NCBI GenBank assembly: GCA_002914845.1
Contig: JXTC01000070.1
Coordinates: forward strand, 530,961-594,960
Direction of reading: 5' to 3'
Source of the DNA: Trema orientale
Lineage: Eukaryota > Streptophyta > Magnoliopsida > Rosales > Cannabaceae
Length of the DNA stretch: 64,000 nucleotides
Below the pieces are notes generated by a model. The model ran no database searches, had not been told where the DNA came from, and saw nothing but the letters and a program-made list of their open reading frames with translations. The translations under genes were made by a program, and so were the position numbers. Positions 33,972 through 45,946 of the stretch are shown here, piece after piece. The first letter of the stretch is position 1, and every line of letters starts with the position of its first letter.

Positions 33972-34400
33972 ACAGAACCAGAGCTTTTTTATCGTAATGA
34001 TGTATTGTGGACATTTGTGAATTTTGCTGGGGAAGATTATACAAATTTGCAGACACTGATGGCTTTCTTGAATATGCTGAGTACCTTGGTATGAAGTGCA
34101 TTTCTTCTCTGTTAAAATTATTAAATCTGAAGCTATCAAATTACAATAATGCATTTTCTTGAACTTTTAATCACTTTCTGGTGTTCTTTTCAGGCTTCTA
34201 GTCAAGAAGGTGCCGCAAAGGTTTATGAGTTACTCAAGGGGAAAGCATTCCGCTATGTTGGGTGGAGCACTTTGTTTGACTGTTTATCAATTTATGACGA
34301 CAAGTTTAAACAGTCCCTCCAAACTGCTGGAGCCATGTTACCAGAGTTCCCAGAGAGGAATGCGAAAGCACTTGTTGCTTATTTAAATGTTCTCCAAAAG
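33972..34400 (+). pseudogene. NUP205: NUP205 fragment, two exons with intron
   Basis: Two exons, 33972-34088 (39 codons) and 34194-34400 (69 codons), encode EPELFYRNDVLWTFVNFAGE and then QEGAAKVYELLKGKAFRYVG and AMLPEFPERNAKALVAYLNV. These are adjacent stretches of plant nucleoporin NUP205/NUP192, an inner-ring scaffold of the nuclear pore of about 1,850 residues. Both exons are open. The intron 34089-34193 is GT-AG, an acceptor ATCAG precedes the first exon, and a donor AAG|GTCTTT follows the second. No neighbouring exon (for example the expected NWFPDIEPL region) was found within several kilobases. It is therefore a DNA-level fragment, since the intron is retained, and not a retrocopy. Confidence 0.82.
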
Positions 34401-34845
34401 GTCTTTATTTAAGTAATTAGAATTCTATTACCCATTCCGATTTGAATAGTTGTTGCTATTACAATTGCCTCGTTTTAGTATGTGACAAATTTATGGTCCA
34501 TGTAGTTTTATAGGCATTTCCAATCAATGTACATATTACTTTTTTGCTCAGTATACGTATGAACTCAACCACATGATATCAATATTCTCTTAGTGTTAAG
34601 ACTGTGGGATGTTGCTTCTAAGTTTTCTTTTATGTTCTATGGGTATACTTGTCAGATGGCTTTGTTAGGAATGTTGTCTGTCTCTCGCATCCTTGCCTTG
34701 GTGCCATGTTATTTGTTTCAGTCTCTACAATTTTCTTGTTCCTCTGTTTCTTTCTGTAGTTCAATTTATACGTCATTCCCACCCCCCTCTTCGTTCTTAA
34801 ATTTGTAGGATTGTTTTGTATTCCGAAACATTCAGATATATAAGT

Positions 34846-34970
34846 TTAGAAATTATGGATCAAAGATATAAAGGAAATTCATGCATGATTTTATATTGAA
34901 ACAGTCAAATATCCACATTTAGAAACTTTGGATCTACGATCTAAAGGAAATTCATGCATAATTTTATATT
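34846..34970 (+). repeat. Direct repeat, 54 bp, period about 71
   Basis: A 54-bp unit containing AAAGGAAATTCATGCAT and TTTTATATTG occurs at 34846-34899 and 34917-34970 with a few differences. Confidence 0.75.
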
Positions 34971-34979
34971 GCACGCTCG

Positions 34980-35651
34980 CCCTACTCTTCACCCGGTTCT
35001 CTCTCTCTCTCTCTCTCTCTCTGAATTTTCATGAAGACTTCCGAATCACTGCTCAATCCATGTTCAATCCTTCACTCTCTTTTTCTCTCTTGTTTTCTGA
35101 GTTGTTCTAGACTTGAGAATGTCCCAAATATGTGTAGGAAGCCTATTTATAAGTTAGGAGGCGGCCACTACAAAACTAGGACAAAAAGCGTCTAAAGATG
35201 ACATGTACAAAAATTTCCGCAGAGTGGTGCCCCAGCACCAGTTGTTTGGCACCGGGCTGCCAATTTCGCTGCCCTTTTTTTCTTTTTTCTTTTGCCCGAA
35301 CTAGTCCCGAAGCGCTTTCTACACTGCGCTGGGGTGTCACTTCCTCTGATCCTCGCTAACTTATCTTATTTTGAGTGCGCTGGGGTGTCACTTCCTCTGA
35401 TCCTCGCTAACTTATCTTATTTTGAGTCTTTTAAGTGCTCTAGTACTAATAACAAGCACCAAGGCACCATATTCTCTTCCCCTCTTCCCACAACTTATGT
35501 CATTCTTACTCCAAACACCATCAAATACACCAAGATTATCTAACCTACAATTAAAATATCAAAAATACAAATAAAACCTACAAAAACCTCTAGAATTCAC
35601 CAAATGCTTAACTTTAATGATATCCAATTCGTGAGTAAAATTCACTCATCA
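34980..35651 (-). mobile_element. LTR of a Gypsy-like retroelement (minus strand)
   Basis: Read on the minus strand, TGATGAGTGAATTTTACTCA at 35651 opens an LTR-like stretch of roughly 670 bp. It is preceded by a purine-rich tract AAGTTTGAGGGTATT, the usual 3' polypurine tract just before a 3' LTR. The far end near 34980 is uncertain. A (CT)n run (about 34999-35022) and a 51-bp tandem duplication lie inside. Confidence 0.5.
35325..35426 (+). repeat. Exact 51-bp tandem duplication
   Basis: The unit starting TGCGCTGGGGTGTCACTTCC and ending TTATTTTGAG is present at 35325-35375 and 35376-35426 without differences, so the duplication is recent. Confidence 0.9.
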
Positions 35652-37300
35652 AATACCCTCAAACTTAACATTTTACTCGTTAACCTCGAGTAAAACAAAC
35701 ACAAAAGCAGAAATAAAGATAAATAAAACACCTAAAACCTAAAATTTGACTGTTGATTCAATTTAGAATATAAATAGGCCTCAAAGATTGCATATAATTA
35801 TTAACTTAAGAAAAATCTCAAAATATCAACAATATCTAGAATTTCAACATTAACTTCACTTTTCTCTTGATCCTTTACATGTGTATGTATACCTAATAAC
35901 ATCTAACTACTCGTAACTTAGATCAGTTCATGCAAACAACTGAATTAAGATTAATCTCTAAGTAAGCATTTGTTTTCAAATTCCAAAAGCTTGTTTTCCA
36001 ACCTTTTCCACTAATTTAGACTAACACCTACCAAAGATCAATAAGATTTCGCTAAGCTTATGATGTATGGCTAGGTGAAAGTAGGATAAAAATGAATATT
36101 TTAAGTTCAATTCATACTCACACTATAAGCATACATCTTCCTCAATATTTTAAGTTCAATTCATACTTACACCATAAGCATATATCTTCTTCTAAAACTG
36201 TTTAAGAAGCTCAACTTAATACTCTTACCAGCACTTCCAAACTTATTTTTAAACTTTCTCTTATCAACACTTTATTTATTTGCTTGACCCTTTTTTTTTT
36301 CAATTCGGAATAATTACACCCCCAAACTTATTTATTCCTTTTATGAACCAAGGGCGAAGCACCATTTTTTTTCTTTTTTTTTCTCTTTTTTTTTTTCTTT
36401 TTCATTCTCAACTCCACTTTTTTTCCCATATATAACATAGCTCATAATAATTTCTAAATCAATCACATGCATATAGTATTAAAGGTAATAGAGATGAAAT
36501 TTATTTCAAGGCTAAGCTGAGAATTTGGTTAACAAAGAAAAGTTATAATAGGTTTAAAAAGAGAGACTAAGGATAAAATATACAGTAGTAGACTCGAAAG
36601 GTTGAAATAGTTCAAAAATTACCTAAATCATTTCCTTAACTAGATGTAGTCTAGGATTTCGCCTCAAACAAGTTCTAGAATTTGTTGAGATCTAAAGGAT
36701 ATACTTAATTCATATAAACATACTCTAAGTTTCCAAATAGCTAAGCATGCATGACTATGGGCTCAAATGTGTGAAAAGATCGCGAATAAAGTAAAACTAA
36801 TATTGAAATCAAGCACATAGACTAAGTCAATATTTATTATTTTTTAAAAGTTATGTTTATCTGAACTATATTTTTATCATTGGCCCTAGATAACCGAACT
36901 ACATCAATACTCGAAAAAGATTATTTTTACTCCATATCCCTAAATTTAAAATTAACATTGTCCTCGATATTAAAGTTAAATGAGAAAGTAAAAGAAAAAC
37001 TCCTTTAGATTGTTACACGAAGATGGAGACTTCTTGTTGATCGATGAAGTCTATGTTGATGACTCCTAAACTTGTGCAAGAATCTAAGTCACACAAAAAC
37101 AAAAAAAACATAACAAAAGAAAATAAAATAAAAATAAAAATAACTAAAACAAAATAAAAAGAATGGAAATATGGATTGCCTCCCAAAAAGCACTTGATTT
37201 ATAGTCTTCGGCCAGACTCTTCGATATAATCAATAAAGATTATCAAGATAAATAGAGTTCTTGAGTCGGTCTTGATCATCCTCTATTTGGTTCTTTAGGA
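35652..37300 (-). mobile_element. Internal part of Gypsy-like element, non-coding
   Basis: Non-coding sequence adjoining the LTR. It carries phrases I associate with plant Gypsy/Athila-type element internals: ACCCTCAAACTTAACATTTT, CACCCCCAAACTTATTTATT and TTGCCTCCCAAAAAGCACTT, read on the plus strand. No gag or pol frame was recognised, and the second LTR was not found, so this is a truncated or non-autonomous copy. Confidence 0.45.
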
Positions 37301-37477
37301 AATTCTTGTTGTCTTTCTCATGATAGCCTATCATCCGTTTATAAGGTTGAGTTTGGAAAGCTCGCTATTAAATGACATCGATCTACTTTTCCTATGTGCT
37401 TCAATTTTTGACTTACATACATCAAACTTCACCAACTCAGAATGAACAATACGATATATTATTGCAATAAATATATA

Positions 37478-38218
37478 TTTGGAAAGAAAGTGCCTTCCAA
37501 TTTTTGTTCCAATAAATAAAAAATTCATAAATTTTAGAAAAATGCATTGATTTATTGAATCGAGATTAAGATTTTTGTAGTCCATTAAAATTACTATGTA
37601 TTATTTATATATTTTAAGTTTATGCATAAATATTAAGAACTTTTGAATATGTAAAATATCTAAAAAAAATTAGTAATTTAGGATCTTAATTGAAGCTGAG
37701 GCCTAAAGCGATTAACTTAATGGCTTTACCATTAAGCCACTCTCGCTCTCCAAAATTCACTTCTTCTCTAAAGTACGCTTGTGACGTAAGAGAGAGAGAC
37801 GGTTTTAGACGCATCTCCTCAGCTTTAACTGATTTCTGGTGCTTTCAAGCCTTGACGCCATGCTAGAGCTCGGCGATGTCGTGCTCACACGCAAAACACT
37901 GCTCTTCCTAAAACTGTCACTGCTATCCTCACGAAGCCAAAATGCCTCTTGACAACCGAAATTGGAAAATTTGAAGGTAAATCATGCTAGGGATTCGAAA
38001 GGGGTGAGCTAATCTCAAAGATGAGGGAAATAGATGAATGAGCTTAAGGTGAATTCTAGATTTCAGGAAGAAATTGGAAGAAGGAAGGCACTAGGGGTCT
38101 TGAGATTAGTAGCAAATGGGAGAGGGAGTGGGAGAGATCGTGAGAGCGAAGAGGTAGAAGGAGAGACCGAGAGATAATTAAGGAGATGCACTCGTCTAAA
38201 AATAATATGTGTAAACTG
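37478..38218. repeat. Segmental duplication, copy 2 (left part)
   Basis: Matches 29622-30335 in direct orientation with scattered substitutions and small indels. It is separated from the rest of its copy by the 4.28-kb insertion at 38219-42501. Confidence 0.85.
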
Positions 38219-38966
38219 TAAAACCCCAGTTTTAAAAGGAGCAAATTGGTCATTTGACCAGATTTTATAAAAAAAATCAGTTTATATATATATATATATG
38301 TATTAAGTCGTCTCTCTCCCCCTCGTCTCCTCCCCACTTCTCTGTTTCCTCTAACCCGCCTCGGCCGAACGAAGATGAAGGAGCACCGGTGGCTGCCACG
38401 GCCATCATCTGACCTGCTCGACTGCCGGCGGAGCTACCACATGCTGCCTGCGACCGCGCCGCCCGCCCTCAGCCACCGCCTAGCTCGACATCACCGGAAA
38501 ATCGCAAAGGACAGTCATGGCTTCCGTTGCTCACCCGTGATGATTCCGGCGACGAAACCTCATGAAACTGATGGCATTCGAATCCTTTTGTCGTAGGCTT
38601 TCTCCAGGTATATATTTCAAGATCCCATTTTACCCGGATTGAAAGCTGCCATTTTAGGGTATTTTGAATTTCGAATTTTAGTTATTAATCCGACTGCTAG
38701 ATTTCGTTTTAATTGTCGCTTTTGGAATATACTCGGAAAATAAAGAAGTTTAATGTATATATTGCCTATATTTGGTGTCGGGTCCGAAAAGCTAAATCTA
38801 ACGGCTTGGATCGTCTCGATTTGTGTGGCGTGGGGTCCGCATCTAAATTGGACAAATTATATGTCTAATCTAGCATTTTTGGGTGTTTTAAATCCAGTGG
38901 TGAAGTCTGTTTCACGATTTGAAGCTCCGATTAAAAATCGAGTTTTCAGACCTATCGATCAAAGGT

Positions 38967-39898
38967 TCGAAAACGACGCCCGACTTTCCAAACGACACCC
39001 AAATGACATCAAATTTTCTCCATAGCTTTATAGAATCATTTGGACACTCAATTGAGGTAAGGGATTCAATTACCTTATTTTCAATTATTTTTCATAATAA
39101 TTGGGATTTATTGTGAAATGTGAAATTTCGTGATTTTATTGAATTAAATGGTTTGAATAAATATTTTAGTGAATTTGTAGATTTATAAAATATTATAGAC
39201 TGCTCTGGATATTTTATCTATGATTTTGTACAAGTTTTATACTTGGGATTTGATAAAATCATTGGAATTGTACTTTTGGATTTTAAGTACAAAATGGATT
39301 CTTAATTGAAAACCAGAGTACGTCTAGAATGTTTAACCACTGCATGGTTGTTTGAGACTCCACATATTGCACATTCTATAGGATCACGCGTGAGAGTCAT
39401 CTTAGGCATCGCAGTGTTGTAGCAGGCGGACTAGTAAACCCGCCTTCAGTGAGAGCCCGTAAATCTGCGCAGGGTTTGTTTTTTGACTATCTCCACTCGG
39501 TAGGTGTAGGCATTCGGTGCCCCTCCGATTCGGTAGGATTAGACACATGGGTGTCCCTCCAGTTTTCAGAGATAGATGTCAGGCAGAGAGCACTCGATAC
39601 ATATAGTATGAGTTGCTCTGGTTGTGATGAGAGGATGAGAGCTCATGTGATATATTGATTTATGTGATGTACACTATGCTTGTTTTATTATGATTTTTAT
39701 ATCTGTTTTAATCTGGATACCTGGTTTTGGTTTGAGCATGATTTTCTATAAATGCTTTCTGTATATGTTTTGAAAGCTCAATATTTAATAAGTTGTTTTC
39801 CAGAATTACTAATCATGTAGTTATACTGAGAATTATCAAAAAGGTTTTTCCCAAAAAGGTAATTGAGTTTTCTACTGAGCATTCACGTGCTCACCCTG
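38967..39898 (+). repeat. Direct repeat within LTR DNA, copy 1
   Basis: Starts GACGCCCGACTTTCCAAACG and matches 41000-41943 at very high identity, ending near GAGCATTCACGTGCTCACCC. Short open frames inside are repeated in both copies and carry no known domain. Confidence 0.85.
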
Positions 39899-40997
39899 CT
39901 GGAATTGCCTAACACTTATGGCAAAAATCATACATGCATGTAAACTATGAAAAACACATGATCACATCATGAACGCAGCAGAATAATTAGCGGATTTAGG
40001 TTTTAAAATTTTTACATAAAAACTATTTTCATGATCATATTACATGCACATATCATATACAGGATCATGTATAACACAAATCAAATCTAGATGCACAAAC
40101 TCTAGAGATGGGATTAGGGTTTTACCTCTTGTAGCGTGCTCCTTCTTGATCTCCTTGTTGATGAAGATCAAACCTCCAACCCTAGATCTTCTTGCCTATC
40201 CTCTTGCTCTTGGTTGACGAGGTGAGTGGGCACCAAGTTGAATCCTTCGTTGGAGAACGATCAAGAACGCCTTCTTGATCCTATGGAACACCGGGACGTG
40301 AGATGAGAGTGTGAGGTTGCAGGAAACTTTTTCTCTCTCACTCAGCCTAGGGTGGCCGAAATCTCTCTCCCTCTCTATGCCTTAGGCGTGTAGCACTCTA
40401 TGTGTTACTATACAGTTTTTTCTCTCATGTATCTTATATATATGAGGCCAAAAACTGCTAACCCTAGTCCAACTAGGATTGGGCTTGTTCTCCAATTTAG
40501 GCTTTAGATGTATTTTTATAAATATGTCCAACCCATGAAACTTATTTATAAAAATACCAACTTCTGTGTAGAATCATTATTTTACACAGTTTCATGAAAC
40601 TAATTTCACAAATACCACCAACCAATTAATGAGCTTTATTGAGTTAGACAAGGGACCTAATGGATCCAAATAATCTAAGCTCCAATAATACGATAAATAC
40701 ATAATAACTCTTATTATGGTATTTATATAAATATTATTAATAAATGGGACACTCCACTAAAGGCCCAATACTGCACTCTTAGATTAGATGTCATGCCTTT
40801 TAAAGAGATTTAATCAACTAACCTTGATTAATCGATCCATCTAGCATATTCTATACCACACATAGAATCCCTATACAATGCCGTAAGTAGATAGGTGAAA
40901 TCACTGTAATACCCCTCCAACACCTATTTACCTTTAAGTTACCATCTTTCTATCAAGGAATAATGTTGTCGATAATTTTGTTCTCAATAGCCATTTA
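39899..40997 (-). mobile_element. 1.1-kb segment between the direct repeats, possible solo LTR
   Basis: Sequence unlike its surroundings. It begins CTGCTGGAATTGCCTAACAC and contains several leader-like phrases (ATTAGGGTTTTACCTCTTG, then a CT-rich stretch). This suggests an LTR in minus orientation, possibly of Copia type. I could not define a TG...CA pair with a target duplication. Confidence 0.35.
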
Positions 40998-40999
40998 GA

Positions 41000-41943
41000 C
41001 AAAACGACGCCCGACTTTCCAATCGACGCCCGACTTTCCAAAGGACACCCAAACGACGTCAAATTTTCTCCATAGCTTCATAGAATCATTTGGACGCTCA
41101 ATTGAGGTAGGAGATTCAATTACCTTGTTTTCAATTATTTTTCATAATAATTGGGATTTATTGTGAAATGTGAAATTTCGTGATTTTATTGAATTAAATA
41201 GTTTGAATAAATATTTTAGTGAATTGTAGATTTATAAAATATTGTAGACTGCTCTGGATATTTTATCTATGATTTTGCACAAGTTTTATGCTTGGGATTT
41301 GATAAAATCATTGGAATTGTACTTTTAGATTGTAAGTACAAAATGGATTCTTAATTGAAAACCAAAGTACGTCTAGAATGTTAAACCACTGCATGGTTGT
41401 TTAAGACTCCACATTTGCACATTCCATAGGATCATGCATGAGAGTCCTCTTAGGCATCGTAGTGTTGTCGCAGGCGGACTAATACACCCGCCTTCGGTGA
41501 GAGCCCGTAAACCTGCGCAGGGTTTATTTTCTGACTATCTCCACTCGATAGGTGTAGGCATTCGGTGCCCCTCCGGTTCGGTAGGATTAGACACATGGGT
41601 GTCCCTCCGGTTTTCAGAGATAGATGTCAGGTAGAGAGCACTCAATACATATAGTATGAGTTGCTCTGGTTGTGATGAGAGGATGAGAGCTCATGTGATA
41701 TGTTGATTTATGTGATGTGCATTATGCTTGTTTTATTATAATTTTTATATCTGTTTGAATCTGGATACCTGGTTTTGGTTTGAGCATGATTTTCTATAAA
41801 TGCTTTCTGTATATGTTTTGAAAGCTCAATATTTAATAAGATGTTTTCCAGAATTACTAACCATGCAGTTGTACTGAGAATTATCAAAAAGGTTTTTTCC
41901 AAAAAGGTAATTGAGTTTTCTACTGAGCATTCATGTGCTCACC
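41000..41943 (+). repeat. Direct repeat within LTR DNA, copy 2
   Basis: Second copy of 38967-39898. At its start GACGCCCGACTTTCCAA is itself present twice in tandem, a small extra duplication. It runs on without interruption to the end of the LTR-type insertion at 42501. Confidence 0.85.
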
Positions 41944-42505
41944 CCCCTACTTCCTTCCCCTTTCAGGTGTCGAATTATTCAGTGATAGATATTCGTGTGG
42001 CTTGACAAGCATGTCTGGCATATGCTTATAGTTCCAGTGCTCTTCATTGGTTGGTTCGTACTCTGTATCATTTTCTTCTTTTTTAAGTCAAATTTATTTA
42101 GCCATTAGTAGTATATTTACTGAGTGGATGTATGAGGATGATTTTCAGTATTTAATCAAGTATTGAGACATCGAAATGATTTTATGAAAATTATTTTATT
42201 TATGGGCCTATGGTTTTAAATTGAACACTTTCATTAAACTTAATGATTTAAATAAAAAGTTTCAAAAATTTGTTATTTACCATTTCTTTAAATTTGAAAA
42301 AAAAAATACCTTAGAAACTTATAACTAGTTGATAATGTTATATTTTCTCGAATTTATCCAATATTAAAATTTACTTACTTTTGAGGACTAGAACTTAAAT
42401 TTTAAGTACTCGACTTTTCAAAATTTTTGAAAATTTCTGTTTACCACTGTTTTCACTTAAAATTACTAAAAATCACGGCCTTGGATTTTCGGTCGTGACA
42501 GAAAC

Positions 42506-43045
42506 GATGGCCTTTAATGAAATCTGTCGTTTATGACTTGCAAACATAGTGCGCGGAGTTTTTAAAGTTGAATAGATGAGGGGGATGTGAGTACCCGTTT
42601 CCTTATTTCCCCTTTTTTATTGGTATGTATATATACACATAAAAGTTAATGCATTTTGGTTTTCCTTTCTCTTTTATCTTCCTCACTGAATAGTATACTT
42701 GCCCTAAATTTTACAAGTAGGATTACATAGAAAGAGACCAAAAAAAAAAAGGGAAAAAAGGAAAAAAAATCTCATACGATTATATTAATCATTTATTCCA
42801 TATTGAATACGAAAAACCTCTTGAACATAGCGGCTGATTTTCAAAGAGAACAATACATGAGTACACAATCAAACAAAAAGGACAGGCTAAGAGAATACAT
42901 AGAGAACATCTTACAAATATATTTTGCAAACCGATAAAAAAAATATCCGCATGATTAAACTTTTATTATTAATGAGAAAGCATATAAGAGACCAACGCAA
43001 ATAGTAAAATTATTCACTAAATTCAACTGCCCAAAAGAGAATTAA
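42506..43045. repeat. Segmental duplication, copy 2 (right part), with peptide-gene tail
   Basis: Matches about 30340-30890. The last bases correspond to the 3' end of the minus-strand small-peptide gene: the frame here reads VNSLLGS and then stops, against VKSLLGSLKL in the intact gene. The rest of the gene is absent, and similarity ends near 43045. Confidence 0.8.
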
Positions 43046-43220
43046 CATTATATAATTCTACAATTTTTCAAGTAGAATTCCAAAATAAAAAGCATATTAA
43101 AGCCTCTTAAAGATCACCAAAGTTTGTAAACATGATATAATCTTACAACTTCAAAAGTTACATCTTAATTGAAGTTAGATGTTAAATTTTCTAGAGTAAT
43201 CACAAAAAAGATTCAATGGA

Positions 43221-44184
43221 TCACCACAACATCCAATGCAGGTCAACCAAGCAATTGCATAAGAAATCCAAGATAAGAAGTTGCCAAACTCTAACTCGTT
43301 GATCATTAGTCAGCCCATCAATATTTTTAATTTCATCAAACACTTTCATCCTCCTAGCAGCACCATCAGCCTCAAACTGAAAACAATTAGCAAGTCTTCT
43401 AATATTTTCACCAGTGGAAGCATGTAGTGCACTAATTTGTTTCACTGAATCACTAATTATATCTACCAATGGATCTGCACTTCGAGCTCTCTTTCTACCT
43501 TTCTTTCCTATTTGTCTCGAAGGTGTGTTTGTGCTTGCATTACCAACAAATTCATTCAATAGAGTGAAAAGATCATGCTCACTCTCTTGCTCATTTTTTA
43601 TTTCTTTATCAATCTCCTCAACCGTTTCAGAGAATCCTATTGCACCATATCCAATACCACGATCCTTCCCAAGCACAATTCCTTACTCATCATAATGAGG
43701 AAATGCCTTGTTTCTTAAGCTTTTTGTAGTAGAGTGGGTCTATTATAGTTAGATAATATAAAACAAATGTCAAAGTTTTAACAATAAAAAAAAGTTCTAA
43801 AATAGATAAACTATAAAGTTCTAAAATAGATAAACTAACCTTAACCCATTCATCAAACACAGATTGATCAGCCACGACACACTTTTGTTCCTCATTTTAA
43901 CTAAATCCATTAGCCAAAGGTCCCAACATTTCAGAAATTGCATGGAATTGCTTCTTCCATATCTTGATGCGAGAATCAATATTTGGTTGTGCTTTAATTT
44001 CACAACTTTGAATCTTCTCACTCATCATTTTCTCTAATTGTTGTAGGTAGCCAGGCTTATTGTCTACTTTTCACTTTCTACTATTGGCTAATTCCAACAA
44101 AGACTCCACCAACTCTGAGTCCTCAATTGTAGTCCATTGGTATTTTTTAGCACCAATTAATGTCGATTGGGAAGTAGCTTCCAT
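43221..44184 (-). pseudogene. Myb/SANT-like ORF1 of a Harbinger element
   Basis: From ATG at 44184 on the minus strand the frame encodes a Myb/SANT-like domain: KYQWTTIEDSELVESLLELA, then KPGYLQQLEKMMSEKIQSCE, RIKIWKKQFHAISEMLGPLA and VFDEWVKV. After a short intron come the C-terminal parts with GYGAIGFSETVEEID and a helical tail. At least three in-frame stops (after NSRK, after GFS and after FPHYDE) disable it. Such DNA-binding proteins are the second product of PIF/Harbinger transposons, and the transposase remnant lies just upstream at 44456-45640. A stand-alone host gene of the same domain is possible but less likely in this setting. Confidence 0.78.
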
Positions 44185-44455
44185 TTTTTTTCCCTATAGA
44201 ATAGATAAACATACTCATAGAAAGAAAAATTCAAATATAAACATGTAATTATATGTTATAAAAATAAGAAAAAAGATCATTACCAAATAATAACTTGTCA
44301 TTATTATACAACTCTGTAAAATATTCAAACATAAGCACTAAGACGAAAAAAAAGTTCAAATATAATAATGAAATAAGTTAAACATAAATGCAAAAATAAT
44401 TAAACATGATTATACAACTCTTAACCAATGTGATCTATGCATATCAGCTTCTCCG

Positions 44456-45640
44456 TTATTGCTCAAGCATCTCTCTAGCCAAATTACCTCTCCAAGTTGT
44501 CCAAGCATTTGATGTTGTAATATATGTGTAATAAGCATCATTCATATCATCATCTTCATCATCACCGTCACCATCACTACCATTTTCCCTGAGTGGAACA
44601 TGTTTTAAAGGGTCCGCAGGCATTTCTCTTCTAATCAAGTTGTGAAGAAGGCAACATGCCAAAATAATTCAACATCGCACTTTGACTGGATAGTATAATC
44701 AGCCTCTAAGAATTACCCAAAATAAACCAAATGTTCTTTCTATTATGTTCCTAGTAGATGAATGCTTCATGTTAAAAAACTCTTAAGGAGTATTTGGTGG
44801 GAGTGTCTAATCATTTAAATTGTAGCGTTATCCTCTATATGGTGTGTTAAAAAACCTTTACCATTAGGATACCTGGTATCACAAAGATAGTAATGTCCTA
44901 CAAATAATTTACAAAATTATGAACAAACTATTGTTATATAATACTAATATAGACTGTAGTCAGTCAAGCAAATAGCTTTTTACCTTGTGGAGTTTTAAAT
45001 CTATTTGGTCTAGAAATAACATCTCATAAGACTCTAGAATCAGTAGCCGAACCCTCCCATCCAGGTAAGACATATATAAATTGCATATCTTGTAATACCA
45101 CTCCTAACACATTAGTGGTAATTTCATTTTTTTCACTTTGGTACCTAGCCCTATCTGCTGCTAGGACATTCACCATAATGTATGTACCATAGTGCTCCTA
45201 AGCAATTCTTAAACCACTTCCATTTTTTATTTGTTGAACTATTAAGAACTAGCTCAGGTTTCTTTAGCAATATCTCATAGAGACGTAACAAAGTACCTAA
45301 GATAATGTTAAATTGTCTACTAACCGTTTTACCTGAACGTGCGAACTGACGTCTTATAATTCTGTTCTTAACATTATGAGATATAATATATGAAAATATA
45401 GCTACCATTTCTTCGACATCCGTATTTTTTGTTCCTTTTAAACCTCCAGTAATTCTAAGAAGATGGCATAAAATGGTAAATATTCGCCTATCCATATGCG
45501 TGCTCTCTAGACATGCTAAGTCACTATCATATATTATTCTATAAAAATTTAGTTGACGTATTTGATGTCTACAAATAGAAGTTTCACTCCTTACTCTTTT
45601 TTTATTTAAAGCATCCTACTAATGATGATAAATATTAGGA
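44456..45640 (-). pseudogene. PIF/Harbinger (HARBI1-like) transposase, decayed
   Basis: Minus-strand similarity to plant Harbinger nuclease-like transposases: MDRRIFTILCHLLRITGGLK, EEMVAIFSYIISHNVKNRII, KWKWFKNCLGAL, then NVLAADRARYQSEKNEITTN, QFIYVLPGWEGSATDSRVL and finally ACCLLHNLIRREM. The first catalytic Asp, expected directly after NCLGAL, is lost through a short deletion that also shifts the frame. A stop follows DSRVL. The DSR aspartate is still present. The region between 44700 and 44980 is poorly conserved. I did not find terminal inverted repeats for the element. Confidence 0.82.
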
Positions 45641-45946
45641 AAAATAATAGAAATGTAATATCATTTAACATCTCCATAAATTGAACCAAATTTGCCACAA
45701 TTCTTTTTCTGTGCAACTAATGAAAAATGAGCCATATCTGTAAATAATAATAATATTCAATATCTAAAAAAATAAAAGGTCCCACATACCAATCCACTAT
45801 TCCATTAGTAATGTTTTTCAAATTGTCTATAATTCACTTGAAAAATGATCAATTTGACAAGTTTGCTTCTAAATCTAGATTCATGTGTCTAAACTAAGAT
45901 TACACATCTAAACAAAAAGCACCTTCTATTGCATACTTTACTTACT

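Larger units (their letters stand above)
38219..42501 (+). mobile_element. LTR-type insertion, TG...CA, with internal duplication
   Basis: A 4.28-kb insertion whose borders are shown by the other duplicate, where the flanks are contiguous near 30335. It begins TGTAAAACCCCAGTTTT and ends TTTTCGGTCGTGACA, the TG...CA form of plant LTR DNA. Flanking pentamers TAAAC (38214-38218) and GAAAC (42502-42506) fit a 5-bp target duplication with one change. A GC-rich patch at 38330-38600 could be read as a short frame but looks like LTR promoter or leader. No gag or pol is present. It contains a 0.93-kb direct repeat split by a further insertion. Confidence 0.65.

Noticed and set aside
38375-38596. GC-rich 73-codon frame as a gene
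   Set aside because: It lies near the start of LTR-type DNA, has no recognisable domain, and its composition explains the open frame.
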